Below are positions 15,755-25,700 of a DNA stretch of 64,000 nt, piece after piece. The notes beneath the pieces are model-generated. The model had not been told where the DNA came from. It did not search any database and saw nothing but the letters and a program-made list of their open reading frames with translations. Each line of letters opens with the position of its first letter. Position 1 is the first letter of the stretch. Made by a program: the position numbers and the translations under genes. This DNA comes from Dryocola sp036489025 (GTDB lineage Bacteria; Pseudomonadota; Gammaproteobacteria; Enterobacterales; Enterobacteriaceae): the NCBI GenBank assembly GCA_036489025.1, contig DASXGN010000005.1, forward strand, positions 1 through 64,000, given 5' to 3'.

Positions 15755-17695
15755 ATGCGATTAACGACGAAACTTTCTGCTTTCATGACGTTGCTGACCG
15801 GGCTGGCGATTTTCGTCACGCTTATCGGCTGCTCGCTGAGCTTTTTTAATGCGGCGCATGAAACGATTAACCAGCGGGTGCTGGCCGTCGCCACGATTAT
15901 TGATAACGAACTGGTGACTTCCTCACCGGACAGCGTGTTTGAACGCCTCAACCAGGTCATGGTTCCGGTAAATATCACCGGGGTCGATCTAAAAATGGGC
16001 AATACGGTGGTGTTCGAACATCAGCTTAAAAGCACCTATCGCCCTGCCGGCAGCCAGTTTGGCAATCGCAGCATGACGGTTGAGCTGATGAAACACCCTG
16101 GCATGTTCGTCAGCCTGACTTTCCGCGATCCTGTTGTGGGCTACTACAACTCCCTGTTTAACAATGTGCCGCTGACCATCGCCATCGGCCTGATGCTAAT
16201 CGTGCTGTTTTTTGCCGTTCGCTGGCTGAAAAAGCAGCTTGAGGGTGAAGAGCTACTGGAAAGCCGCGCTACCCGTATCCTCAACGGAGAACGCGGAGCG
16301 GATGTGAGAGGGTCGGTACACGAATGGCCAACGCGCGCCAGCAGCGCGCTTGATGTCCTGCTTTCGGATTTACAAAGCGCGGGTGAACAGCGCAGCAGAA
16401 TGGATACTCTGATTCGCGCCTTTGCCGCCCAGGACGCCAAAACCGGGCTGAATAACCGCCTGTTTTTTGACAACCAGCTGGCGATGCTGCTTGAGGATCA
16501 GGAGCAGGTTGGTTCGCACGGCGTGGTGATGATGATCCGCCTGCCGGATTTCGACACGCTCCACGATACCTGGGGTCGCCAGGCCGTCGAAGAATACCTT
16601 TTCACGCTGATTAATATGCTGTCGACCTTTATCATGCGCTACCCTGGCGCACTGCTGGCGCGCTATTTCCGCAGCGACTTTGCCGTTTTACTCCCTCACC
16701 GAACGCTAAAAGAAGCAGATGGCATAGCCAGCCAGCTCCTCAAAGCCGTGGATACTCTGCCGCCAACCCGGATGCTCGATCGTAACGATATGCTGCATAT
16801 CGGCATTTGCGGCTGGCGCGGCGGGCAGACTAAAGAACAGGTGATGGAAAGTGCCGAGGTGGCAACGCGCAACGCCTCTTTACAGGGCACAAATAGCTGG
16901 TCGGTCTATGACGATAAGCTGCCTGAAAAGGGGCGAGGAAACGTGAAGTGGCGTACGCTCATTGAGCAGGCGCTGCAGCGTGGCGGCCCGCGCCTTTATC
17001 AAAAACCGGCGGTCATGCGCGATGGCTTTACTCACCATCGCGAAATCATGTGCCGCATTTTTGATGGCCAGGAGGAAGTTCTGTCGGCGGAGTATATGCC
17101 GATGGTGAAACAGTTTGGGCTGTTTGAACAGTACGATCGCCAACTGGTGAGCCGCGCGCTGCCTCTGGTCAGCTTCTGGCCCGAAGAAACCCTGGCCATT
17201 CAGATTACCGTTGACTCGCTGCTGCGCGTGCCTTTCCAGCGCTGGCTAAGGGATACGCTGATGCAGTGCGAAAAATCGCTTCGTAAGCGAATTATTTTTG
17301 AACTTGCAGAGGCGGATGTTTGTCAACACATCAGCCGGTTGCAACCGGTCCTGCGGTTGATCAGGGCGTTGGGCGCGCATGTTGCCGTCGTGCAGGCAGG
17401 ATTAACCGTAGTGAGCACCAACTATATCAAGGACCTGGATGTTGAGCTGATAAAGCTTCATCCCGGCCTGGGGCGCAATATTGAGAAGCGGACCGAGAAT
17501 CAGCTGTTTGTACAGAGCCTGGTTGAGGCCTGTAACGGGACGAAGACTCGAGTTTTTGCCACGGGCATCAGGAAGCGTAGTGAATGGCAGACGCTGGTTG
17601 AGAACGGAGTAAGCGGCGCGCAGGGGGATTTTTTTGCCTCTTCAGCACCTCTCGACAGCAACGTGAAAAAATATTCTCAAAGATACTCGGTTTAA
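15755..17695 (+). CDS. csrD: RNase E specificity factor CsrD (degenerate GGDEF/EAL)
   Basis: A membrane-anchored regulator (646 aa) that targets the small RNAs CsrB/CsrC for RNase E decay, so raising free CsrA. It has two N-terminal spans (about 9-30 and 136-155) flanking a periplasmic region, a HAMP-like linker, then GGDEF- and EAL-type domains. The GGDEF signature is replaced by YFRSDF and the EAL by EIM, so enzymatic c-di-GMP turnover is not expected; this matches CsrD. The start at MRLTTKLSAF has an aagga ribosome site; the frame extends 38 codons upstream without support. Confidence 0.96.
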   Translation: MRLTTKLSAFMTLLTGLAIFVTLIGCSLSFFNAAHETINQRVLAVATIIDNELVTSSPDSVFERLNQVMVPVNITGVDLKMGNTVVFEHQLKSTYRPAGSQFGNRSMTVELMKHPGMFVSLTFRDPVVGYYNSLFNNVPLTIAIGLMLIVLFFAVRWLKKQLEGEELLESRATRILNGERGADVRGSVHEWPTRASSALDVLLSDLQSAGEQRSRMDTLIRAFAAQDAKTGLNNRLFFDNQLAMLLEDQEQVGSHGVVMMIRLPDFDTLHDTWGRQAVEEYLFTLINMLSTFIMRYPGALLARYFRSDFAVLLPHRTLKEADGIASQLLKAVDTLPPTRMLDRNDMLHIGICGWRGGQTKEQVMESAEVATRNASLQGTNSWSVYDDKLPEKGRGNVKWRTLIEQALQRGGPRLYQKPAVMRDGFTHHREIMCRIFDGQEEVLSAEYMPMVKQFGLFEQYDRQLVSRALPLVSFWPEETLAIQITVDSLLRVPFQRWLRDTLMQCEKSLRKRIIFELAEADVCQHISRLQPVLRLIRALGAHVAVVQAGLTVVSTNYIKDLDVELIKLHPGLGRNIEKRTENQLFVQSLVEACNGTKTRVFATGIRKRSEWQTLVENGVSGAQGDFFASSAPLDSNVKKYSQRYSV

Positions 17696-18002
17696 CCTGC
17701 CGTTTGACAATATTTCACGTAGAATAACGCGCGCTGCATCTCATGGGGGCGCGAGCGTCTGCCGGTCAGAATGTCGCAGCACTAAATGTATCGGTTTGCT
17801 ACTAAGCACTGTTCGTTTAACCCACAGCGTTTGTTCACTTCCCGAGCGGTTTGAGAGCCAATGTTTACGGGGATAACAGGTGAAGCAAATTGCACAAATT
17901 TTCACCGTTGTAGAACGTTTTTGCGCCTTGTCGCTGCAACGTGTGGTTGGTTAAAGTAAGCGGATTTTGTATCCGCCCCAGCTTTCAGGATTATCCCTTA
18001 GT
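17696..18002 (+). promoter_or_regulatory. csrD-mreB intergenic region (mreB promoters)
   Basis: A 307-bp gap without a gene. It should hold the mre operon promoter(s). A TTGACA box is at 17704-17709, but the sequence 16-18 bp downstream is a poor -10, so I cannot name a start point. No terminator for csrD with a T run is visible. Confidence 0.4.
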
Positions 18003-19046
18003 ATGTTGAAAAAATTTCGTGGCATGTTTTCCAATGACCTGTCCATTGACCTGGGTACCGCGAATACCCTGATTTATGTAAAAGGACAAGGCATCGTACT
18101 GAATGAGCCGTCCGTCGTGGCCATTCGCCAGGATCGTGCCGGCTCTCCAAAAAGCGTTGCTGCCGTAGGCCATGACGCCAAACAGATGCTGGGCCGTACG
18201 CCGGGCAACATCGCGGCCATTCGTCCAATGAAAGACGGCGTGATCGCTGACTTCTTCGTGACCGAAAAAATGCTGCAGCACTTCATCAAGCAGGTTCACA
18301 GCAACAGCTTCATGCGCCCAAGCCCGCGCGTGCTGGTTTGTGTGCCGGTTGGCGCGACCCAGGTTGAGCGTCGTGCAATCCGTGAATCCGCTCAGGGCGC
18401 TGGCGCTCGTGAAGTCTTCCTGATTGAAGAACCCATGGCTGCGGCCATCGGTGCAGGCCTGCCGGTTTCCGAAGCAACCGGTTCTATGGTTGTGGATATC
18501 GGCGGCGGTACCACCGAAGTGGCCGTAATCTCCCTGAACGGCGTGGTTTATTCCTCTTCCGTTCGTATCGGCGGCGACCGCTTTGATGAAGCCATTATTA
18601 ATTATGTGCGTCGTAACTACGGCTCACTGATTGGTGAAGCTACCGCCGAACGTATCAAACACGAAATCGGTTCTGCTTACCCAGGCGATGAAGTTCGCGA
18701 GATCGAAGTTCGCGGCCGTAACCTGGCTGAAGGCGTACCGCGCGGTTTCACCCTGAACTCCAACGAAATTCTCGAAGCGCTGCAAGAGCCGCTGACCGGC
18801 ATCGTGAGCGCGGTGATGGTTGCCCTGGAACAGTGCCCACCGGAGCTGGCTTCCGACATTTCTGAACGCGGCATGGTCCTGACCGGCGGCGGCGCGCTGC
18901 TGCGCAACCTTGACCGTCTGCTGATGGAAGAGACCGGTATTCCTGTAGTAGTTGCAGAAGATCCGTTGACTTGCGTAGCCCGTGGCGGTGGCAAGGCACT
19001 GGAAATGATCGACATGCACGGCGGCGACTTGTTCAGCGAAGAGTAA
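18003..19046 (+). CDS. mreB: Rod-shape-determining actin homologue MreB
   Basis: A cytoplasmic actin-like ATPase (347 aa) that forms membrane-bound filaments guiding lateral cell-wall synthesis. It has the N-terminal amphipathic membrane helix MLKKFRGMF, phosphate-1 motif [14 protein letters not shown], phosphate-2 [17 protein letters not shown] and the adenosine-binding [13 protein letters not shown]. The ATG at 18003 was chosen from family length. It is the first gene of mreBCD. Confidence 0.98.
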
Positions 19047-19111
19047 TCAGCCGCGGGTAAGGGGGAGTCTTTGACTGCCCCTGCTTGTTGGCCTGGGAAT
19101 ACGCATAGCCT

Positions 19112-20131
19112 ATGAAGCCCATTTTTAGCCGTGGCCCGTCGCTGCAGTTTCGCCTGATCCTGGCGCTGCTGGTGGCGATTGGTGTCATTATTGCCGACAG
19201 CCGCCTCGGTACGTTCAGCCAGATCAGAACGTACATGGATACTGCCGTCAGCCCTTTCTATTTTGTCTCCAACGGTCCTCGTGAGCTGCTTGATAGCGTG
19301 TCGCAAACGCTAGCCTCGCGCGACCAGCTGGAACTCGAAAATCGTGCGTTGCGTCAGGAACTGATCCTGAAAAACAGCGAACTGCTCATGATGGGTCAAT
19401 ACCGTCAGGAAAACGCACGCCTGCGTGAACTCCTCGGCTCTCCGCTGCGCCAGGACGAGCAGAAAATGGTGACCCAGGTTATCTCAACGGTAAACGATCC
19501 GTACAGCGATCAGGTGGTGATTGATAAAGGCAGCGTAAACGGTGTTTACGAAGGCCAGCCGGTGATCAGCGATAAAGGCGTCGTTGGGCAAGTGGTTGCC
19601 GTGGCCAAGCTCACCAGCCGCGTGCTGTTGATTTGCGATGCCACTCATGCCCTGCCAATCCAGGTGCTGCGTAATGACATTCGTGTGATTGCCGCCGGCA
19701 ACGGCTGCACCGACGATTTGCAGCTCGAGCATCTGCCGGCCAATACCGATATTCGCGTTGGCGACGTGCTGGTGACCTCCGGTTTAGGCGGCCGTTTCCC
19801 TGAGGGCTACCCGGTTGGCGTAGTCTCTTCCGTGAAGCTGGATACCCAGCGCGCCTACACCGTCATTCAGGCTCGTCCAACGGCTGGTCTGCAGCGCCTG
19901 CGCTATCTGCTTCTGCTGTGGGGCGCGGACCGTGAAGGTCAAACGCCAATGCCGCCGGAAGAAGTTCATCGCGTGGCGAATGAGCGTCTGATGCAGATGA
20001 TGCCGCAGGTATTACCGCCGGCGGATACCGTCGGGCCTCCGGCTCCCGTTCCTCCACCGGCTCCCGGCATGCCGCAGGCACCTGCGGCGGCAAGTACGGC
20101 TCCTGCGGCTGCACCTCGGGGAGGGCAGTAG
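19112..20131 (+). CDS. mreC: Rod-shape-determining protein MreC
   Basis: A bitopic inner-membrane protein (339 aa) of the elongasome linking MreB to periplasmic wall synthases. It has one N-terminal span (about 16-34), a coiled-coil (about 65-105), a beta-domain core (QVISTVNDPYSDQVVIDKGS) and a Pro/Ala-rich C-terminal tail from about 300. The tail is shorter than in E. coli MreC (367 aa), a region that varies freely. Its TAG stop shares one base with the mreD GTG start. Confidence 0.97.
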   Translation: MKPIFSRGPSLQFRLILALLVAIGVIIADSRLGTFSQIRTYMDTAVSPFYFVSNGPRELLDSVSQTLASRDQLELENRALRQELILKNSELLMMGQYRQENARLRELLGSPLRQDEQKMVTQVISTVNDPYSDQVVIDKGSVNGVYEGQPVISDKGVVGQVVAVAKLTSRVLLICDATHALPIQVLRNDIRVIAAGNGCTDDLQLEHLPANTDIRVGDVLVTSGLGGRFPEGYPVGVVSSVKLDTQRAYTVIQARPTAGLQRLRYLLLLWGADREGQTPMPPEEVHRVANERLMQMMPQVLPPADTVGPPAPVPPPAPGMPQAPAAASTAPAAAPRGGQ

Positions 20132-20619
20132 TGGGGAGCTATCGTAGTCAGGGGCGTTGGGTTATCTGGCTGTCCTTCCTGGTTGCTCTGCTACTGCAGG
20201 TCATGCCCTGGCCGGACGATTTGAAAGTCTATCGTCCGGACTGGGTCCTGCTAATTCTGCTTTACTGGATCCTCGCCCTGCCGCACCGCGTAAATGTGGG
20301 TACGGGTTTTGTTATGGGTGCCATACTGGATCTGATAAGTGGCTCCACGCTGGGCGTTCGCGCCCTGTCACTGAGTATTATCGCCTATCTGGCCGCACTA
20401 AAATTCCAGCTGTTCCGCAATCTTGCGCTCTGGCAACAGGCGCTGGTGGTCATGCTTTTGTCGCTGGTGACGGACGTTATCGTTTTTTGGTCAGAGTTTT
20501 TGGTGATCAACGTCTCTTTCCGACCGGAAGTCTTCTGGAGTAGCGTAGTCAACGGCGTGCTTTGGCCGTGGATCTTCCTGCTGATGCGAAAAATTCGCCA
20601 GCAATTTGCCGTGCAGTAA
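20131..20619 (+). CDS. mreD: Rod-shape-determining protein MreD
   Basis: An integral inner-membrane protein (162 aa, five to six spans) that completes MreBCD. The start is GTG at 20131, overlapping the mreC stop by one base, and gives MGSYRSQGRWVIWLSF as in the family. Such overlap implies translational coupling. Conserved blocks are YRPDWVLLILLYWILALPHR and VNGVLWPWIFLLMRKIR. Confidence 0.96.
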   Translation: MGSYRSQGRWVIWLSFLVALLLQVMPWPDDLKVYRPDWVLLILLYWILALPHRVNVGTGFVMGAILDLISGSTLGVRALSLSIIAYLAALKFQLFRNLALWQQALVVMLLSLVTDVIVFWSEFLVINVSFRPEVFWSSVVNGVLWPWIFLLMRKIRQQFAVQ

Positions 20620-20627
20620 GGGTAAAC

Positions 20628-21221
20628 ATGCCATCTTTATATCTTGCCTCGGGTTCGCCGCGCCGTCAGGAGCTTTTAACCCTGCTGGGCGTTGACTTTG
20701 AGCGTATCGTGACCGACGTGGAAGAGCTGCGTCAGAGCCACGAAAGCGCCGAGCAGTACGTTCGGCGGCTGGCCCGCGACAAGGCGAAAGCGGGCGTGGC
20801 GCTAAGCGAGCAGGATTTACCGGTGTTAGGTGCCGATACGATCGTTATCTACGAAGGCGAAGTGCTGGAAAAGCCGCGCGATCAACAACATGCGGCGCAG
20901 ATGCTACGCTTACTCTCTGGGCATCAGCATCAGGTCATGACGGCGGTTGCCCTCGCGGACAGCCGGTCGGTGCTCGACTGCCTGGTGGTCACCGAGGTGA
21001 CATTCCGGAACTTATCAGAACAGGATATCGCCGGTTACATTGCCAGCGGTGAACCGATGGACAAAGCAGGGGCATACGGTATTCAGGGTCTGGGCGGTTG
21101 TTTCGTCAGGAAGATAAACGGCAGCTATCACGCCGTGGTCGGCCTGCCGCTGGTTGAAACGTATGAACTACTGAGTAATTTTCACGCGCTGCGTGATGGA
21201 CGAGGAAAAGATGACGGCTGA
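20628..21221 (+). CDS. yhdE: dTTP/UTP nucleotide pyrophosphatase (Maf family) YhdE
   Basis: A cytoplasmic house-cleaning enzyme (197 aa) that hydrolyses dTTP, UTP and related modified nucleotides to monophosphates. The Maf signature SGSPRRQELL is at the N-terminus and the catalytic Asp lies in VLGADTIV. It begins 8 bp after mreD and ends inside the first codons of rng (11-bp overlap). The upstream in-frame ATG at 20562 lies within mreD and was rejected. Confidence 0.95.
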   Translation: MPSLYLASGSPRRQELLTLLGVDFERIVTDVEELRQSHESAEQYVRRLARDKAKAGVALSEQDLPVLGADTIVIYEGEVLEKPRDQQHAAQMLRLLSGHQHQVMTAVALADSRSVLDCLVVTEVTFRNLSEQDIAGYIASGEPMDKAGAYGIQGLGGCFVRKINGSYHAVVGLPLVETYELLSNFHALRDGRGKDDG

Positions 21222-22680
21222 ATTACTGGTCAACGTTACCCCTTCAGAAACGCGGGTAGCCTATATTGACGGCGGAATACTGCAGGAGATCCACATCGAG
21301 CGCGAAGCGCGCCGGGGGATCGTAGGGAATATCTACAAAGGTCGTGTTAGCCGGGTGCTACCGGGGATGCAGGCGGCATTTGTAGATATTGGCCTTGATA
21401 AGGCAGCGTTTCTCCACGCTTCTGACATCATGCCGCACACCGAATGTGTGGCGGGTGAGGAGCGTAAAAACTTCACCGTCCGCGATATCTCTGAGCTGGT
21501 TCGTCAGGGGCAGGATCTCATGGTGCAGGTGGTGAAAGATCCGCTTGGCACCAAAGGCGCGCGGCTGACCACCGACATTACCCTGCCTTCGCGCTATCTG
21601 GTCTTTATGCCCGGTGCGTCGCACGTTGGCGTTTCGCAGCGTATTGAAAGCGAAGAAGAGCGCGAACGCTTAAAGCGCGTGGTTAGCGCGTACTGCGATG
21701 AGCAGGGGGGCTTTATCATTCGCACCGCGGCAGAAGGGGTCTGTGAAGAAGATCTTTCATCCGATGCGGCCTATCTGAAGCGCGTATGGACCAAAGTCAG
21801 CGAGCGCAAAAAGCGCAATAAAACCCGCTGCCAGCTTTACGGTGAGCTGGCGCTGGCCCAGCGCGTGCTGCGCGATTTTGCGGATGCCGCGCTGGACAGA
21901 ATTCGCGTCGACTCCCGTCTGACCTACGAAATGCTGCTGGAGTTCACCGCGGAATACATGCCGGAAATGCATGCCAAAATCGAACACTACAGCGGTCGGC
22001 AGCCAATCTTCGATCTTTTTGACGTTGAAAACGAAATTCAGCGCGCCCTGGAGCGCAAGGTCGAGCTGAAGTCCGGCGGCTATCTGGTGATTGACCAGAC
22101 CGAGGCGATGACCACGGTGGACATCAACACCGGCGCATTTGTCGGCCATCGCAACCTCGACGATACTATTTTCAATACCAATATTGAGGCTACGCAGGCC
22201 ATCGCCCGCCAGCTTCGTCTGCGCAATCTGGGCGGCATTATCATCATCGACTTTATCGATATGAGTAACGAAGATCACCGCCGCCGGGTGCTGCACTCGC
22301 TTGAGCAGGCGCTGGGCAAAGACCGCGTGAAAACCAGCGTCAACGGTTTCTCGCAGCTTGGTCTGGTGGAGATGACCCGCAAGCGCACCCGCGAAAGCGT
22401 GGAGCACGTGCTGTGCGCCGGCTGCCCAACCTGTCACGGGCGCGGCACCGTCAAAACCGTGGAAACGGTGTGCTACGAGATCATGCGTGAAATCGTGCGC
22501 GTGCATCATGCCTACGACTCCGACCGCTTCCTGGTTTACGCTTCTCCGGCCGTTGGCGAGGCGCTTAAAAGCGAAGAATCTCACGCGCTGGCAGAGGTAG
22601 AAATCTTTGTTGGCAAGCAGGTAAAAGTACAGATAGAACCGCTCTATAATCAGGAGCAGTTTGACGTCGTAATGATGTGA
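21211..22680 (+). CDS. rng: Ribonuclease G
   Basis: An endoribonuclease (489 aa) of the RNase E/G family that matures the 5' end of 16S rRNA and degrades some mRNAs. It has an N-terminal S1 RNA-binding domain (about 35-125), a 5'-sensor region, the catalytic DNase I-like domain with Asp in MTTVDINTGAF and IIIIDFIDM, and a zinc-link CAGCPTC. I start at MTAELLVNV, with AGGA upstream, overlapping yhdE by 11 bases; six in-frame codons upstream are unlikely to be used. Confidence 0.97.
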   Translation: MTAELLVNVTPSETRVAYIDGGILQEIHIEREARRGIVGNIYKGRVSRVLPGMQAAFVDIGLDKAAFLHASDIMPHTECVAGEERKNFTVRDISELVRQGQDLMVQVVKDPLGTKGARLTTDITLPSRYLVFMPGASHVGVSQRIESEEERERLKRVVSAYCDEQGGFIIRTAAEGVCEEDLSSDAAYLKRVWTKVSERKKRNKTRCQLYGELALAQRVLRDFADAALDRIRVDSRLTYEMLLEFTAEYMPEMHAKIEHYSGRQPIFDLFDVENEIQRALERKVELKSGGYLVIDQTEAMTTVDINTGAFVGHRNLDDTIFNTNIEATQAIARQLRLRNLGGIIIIDFIDMSNEDHRRRVLHSLEQALGKDRVKTSVNGFSQLGLVEMTRKRTRESVEHVLCAGCPTCHGRGTVKTVETVCYEIMREIVRVHHAYDSDRFLVYASPAVGEALKSEESHALAEVEIFVGKQVKVQIEPLYNQEQFDVVMM

Positions 22681-22741
22681 TCCCCTTTAGCGGGATGTAC
22701 TTTCCAGGGTACCGAGCCATAAGGCTGACAAGGAGAGAGAT

Positions 22742-25700
22742 GTGAGGCGACTGCCCGGCATTCTGCTGCTCACCGGCGCAACGTTGGTGGTTATCGTCGC
22801 ACTGCTGGTGAGTGGCCTGCGGCTCGTTTTGCCGCATCTGGATGCCTGGCGCCCGGCGCTGCTTGAAAAGATCGAATCCGCCACCGGCATGCCGGTGGAC
22901 GCCAGCCAGATTCAGGCCAGCTGGCAAAATTTTGGCCCGACGCTTGATGTTCGCGATATTAAAGCGACGATGAAAGACGGCGGCGAGCTAAGCATTAAGC
23001 GCGTCACGCTGGCGCTGGACGTCTGGCAAAGCCTGCTCCACCTCCGCTGGCAGTTCCGCGATCTTACCTTCTACCAGCTGCATATGCGCACCAACACTCC
23101 GCTGAGCAAGAACAGCAGCGACGGTAAAATCGAGCTGGATAACACCGGCGATCTCTTCCTGCGCCAGTTCGATCACTTCGATCTGCGCGACAGCTCCCTG
23201 AGCTTCCTGACGCTATCCGGCCAGCGCGCCGAACTCTCCATTCCCCAGCTCACCTGGCTTAACTCTAAGAACCGTCACCGCGCCGAAGGGCAGGTCAGCC
23301 TGTCGAGCTTTACCGGCCAGCACGGCGTGGCGAACGTCAGGATGGATTTGCGTGACGACAACGGCATTCTCAACGCGGGCAAAGTCTGGCTGCAGGCCGA
23401 CAACGTCGATGTGAAGCCGTGGCTGGGCCGCTGGATGCAGGACAATATCGATCTGCAAAGCGCCGAGTTCAGCCTTGAAGCCTGGATGGACGTGAAGGCG
23501 GGCGATATCGCCGGCGGCAACATCTGGCTGAAAAAGGGCGGCACAAGCTGGAAGGGAGAGCAGAGCACCCATCAGCTGTCGGTCTATAATCTGATGGCGC
23601 GCGTAAACCGTTCCGCCGCGGGCTGGAATCTTGCTATCCCTTCCACCAACATTACGCTTGACGATAAAACCTGGCCTAAAGGTTCGCTGACGCTGGCATG
23701 GATTGGCCCGCAGGACGTGGGCGGGAAAGAAAGCCAGCGCAGCGACGAACTGCGCGTTCGCGCCACCAATATGGAGCTGGAAAGCTTCAACAGCCTGCTG
23801 CCGATCGCCGCCAAAATCTCGCCGGACCTCGGGGAAATCTGGAACACCATGAAGCCGCGCGGGCACATCAACATGCTGGCGCTGGATATTCCGCTGCAGC
23901 AGACAGAAAAAACGCGTATGCAGGGGAACTGGCAGGACGTGAGCTGGAATCAGTGGAAGATGCTGCCCGGCACCGAGCATTTCTCCGGTTCTGTCACCGG
24001 CAGCGTGGAGCACGGGCAGCTCAACGCGCTGGTTGCCGATGCAAAAATGCCGTACGAAACGGTTTTCCGCGCTCCGCTGGAAATTGAGCGCGGTGCGGCC
24101 ACGCTTGAGTGGCAGAAAAATGCCGCAGGTTTCCAGCTGGACGGCAAAAATCTGGATGTGAAAGCCCGCTCGGTCTGGGCCCGCGGAGATTTCCGCTACT
24201 ATCAGCCTGAGAACGGCGATCCGTGGCTGAGCATTCTGGCTGGCATCAGCACCAGTAACGGGGCCGACGCCTGGCGTTACTTCCCGGAAAACCTGATGGG
24301 CAAGGAGCTGGTGGATTATCTGAGCGGCGCGATTCAGGGCGGTCAGGCGGACAGCGCCACGCTGGTTTACGGCGGCAATCCGCATCTGTTCCCGTATAAG
24401 CATAATGAAGGGCAGTTTGAAGTGCTGGTCCCGCTGCGTAACGCGAAATTTGCCTTCCAGCCCGACTGGCCCGCGCTGGAGAATCTGGATATCGAGCTGG
24501 ACTTCATCAACGATGGCCTGTGGATGAAAAGCGACGCGGTGAAGCTGGGCGGCGTGACGGGTAGGAACCTGACGGCCATTATCCCTGACTATTCCAAAGA
24601 GAAACTGCTGATTGATTCCGATATCAGCGGGCCGGGAAGCGCGGTTGGGCCGTACTTTAAAGACACCCCACTGCATGATTCTCTGGCCGCAGCCCTTGAT
24701 GAATTACAGATTGGCGGCGATGTGAATGCTCGCTTACATCTCGATATTCCTCTCGATGGCACCATGACCACGGCGAAGGGCGACGTTGTGCTCAGGAACA
24801 ATACGCTGCTGATCAAGCCGCTCTCCAGCACGCTGCGCAACCTGAACGGCAAATTCAGCTTTGTGAACGGCGACCTGCAAAGCGAAACGCTGCGTGCGGA
24901 CTGGTTCAATCAGCCGCTAAACATTGATTTCAATACCAAAACCGGCGAGAAAGATTACCAGATTGGCGTCAATCTTAACGGTGACTGGCAGCCGACTAAA
25001 ATGGGCGTCCTGCCTGAGCAGGTTAATAAAGCCCTGAGCGGCAGCGCGCCGTGGAAAGGCGTGGTGGGCATTACCTTGCCGTATAAGGGAAGCGCCAGCT
25101 ATCAGGTCGATCTGGACGCGGATTTGAAGAATGTGAGCAGTCACTTACCTGCTCCCGTGGATAAGCCTGCCAGTCAGGCGCTGCCGCTGAAGGTGGCGGT
25201 TAAAGGCGATCTGAACGGATTCAATCTAACGGGCAGCGCCGGAGCGACAAACCGCTTCGCCAGCCGCTGGTTGCTCAACAAAAAACTGACGCTTGACCGC
25301 GCTATCTGGGCGACGGACAGCCATACCGTTCCACCATTGCCGGACCGCCCAGGCCTGGAGCTCGATCTTCCTGCCATGGACGGGGCGCAGTGGCTGGCAC
25401 TGTTTAGCCAGGGCGCGGCTGCGGGCGTTGGTGACTCGGCGGCTTTTCCATCCGATATAACCTTAAGAACGCCGGCTCTGACGCTGGGCGGGCAGCAGTG
25501 GAACAACCTCAGTCTGGTTTCACGGGCGACGCCAACCGGCACGCAGGTCAATGCGCAGGGGCGTGAAATTAACGGCACGCTGAATATGCGCAATAACGCC
25601 CCGTGGCAGGCGGTGATTAAGTATCTGTATTTCAACCCGAACTGGGCGATGTCCAGCAACGCATCTCCTGCTGATGAAGGCTCTCCGCTAGCGGATAACA

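Noticed and set aside
15755..17695. csrD as an active diguanylate cyclase/phosphodiesterase
   Set aside because: The GGDEF signature reads YFRSDF and the EAL reads EIM, so catalytic residues are missing as in known CsrD.
23213..24676. 487-codon open frame on the minus strand inside yhdP
   Set aside because: It is antisense to a clear family member with full-length homology; its composition (rich in Arg, Gln, His) is that of a reverse-frame shadow in GC-rich coding DNA, and there is no plausible ribosome site.
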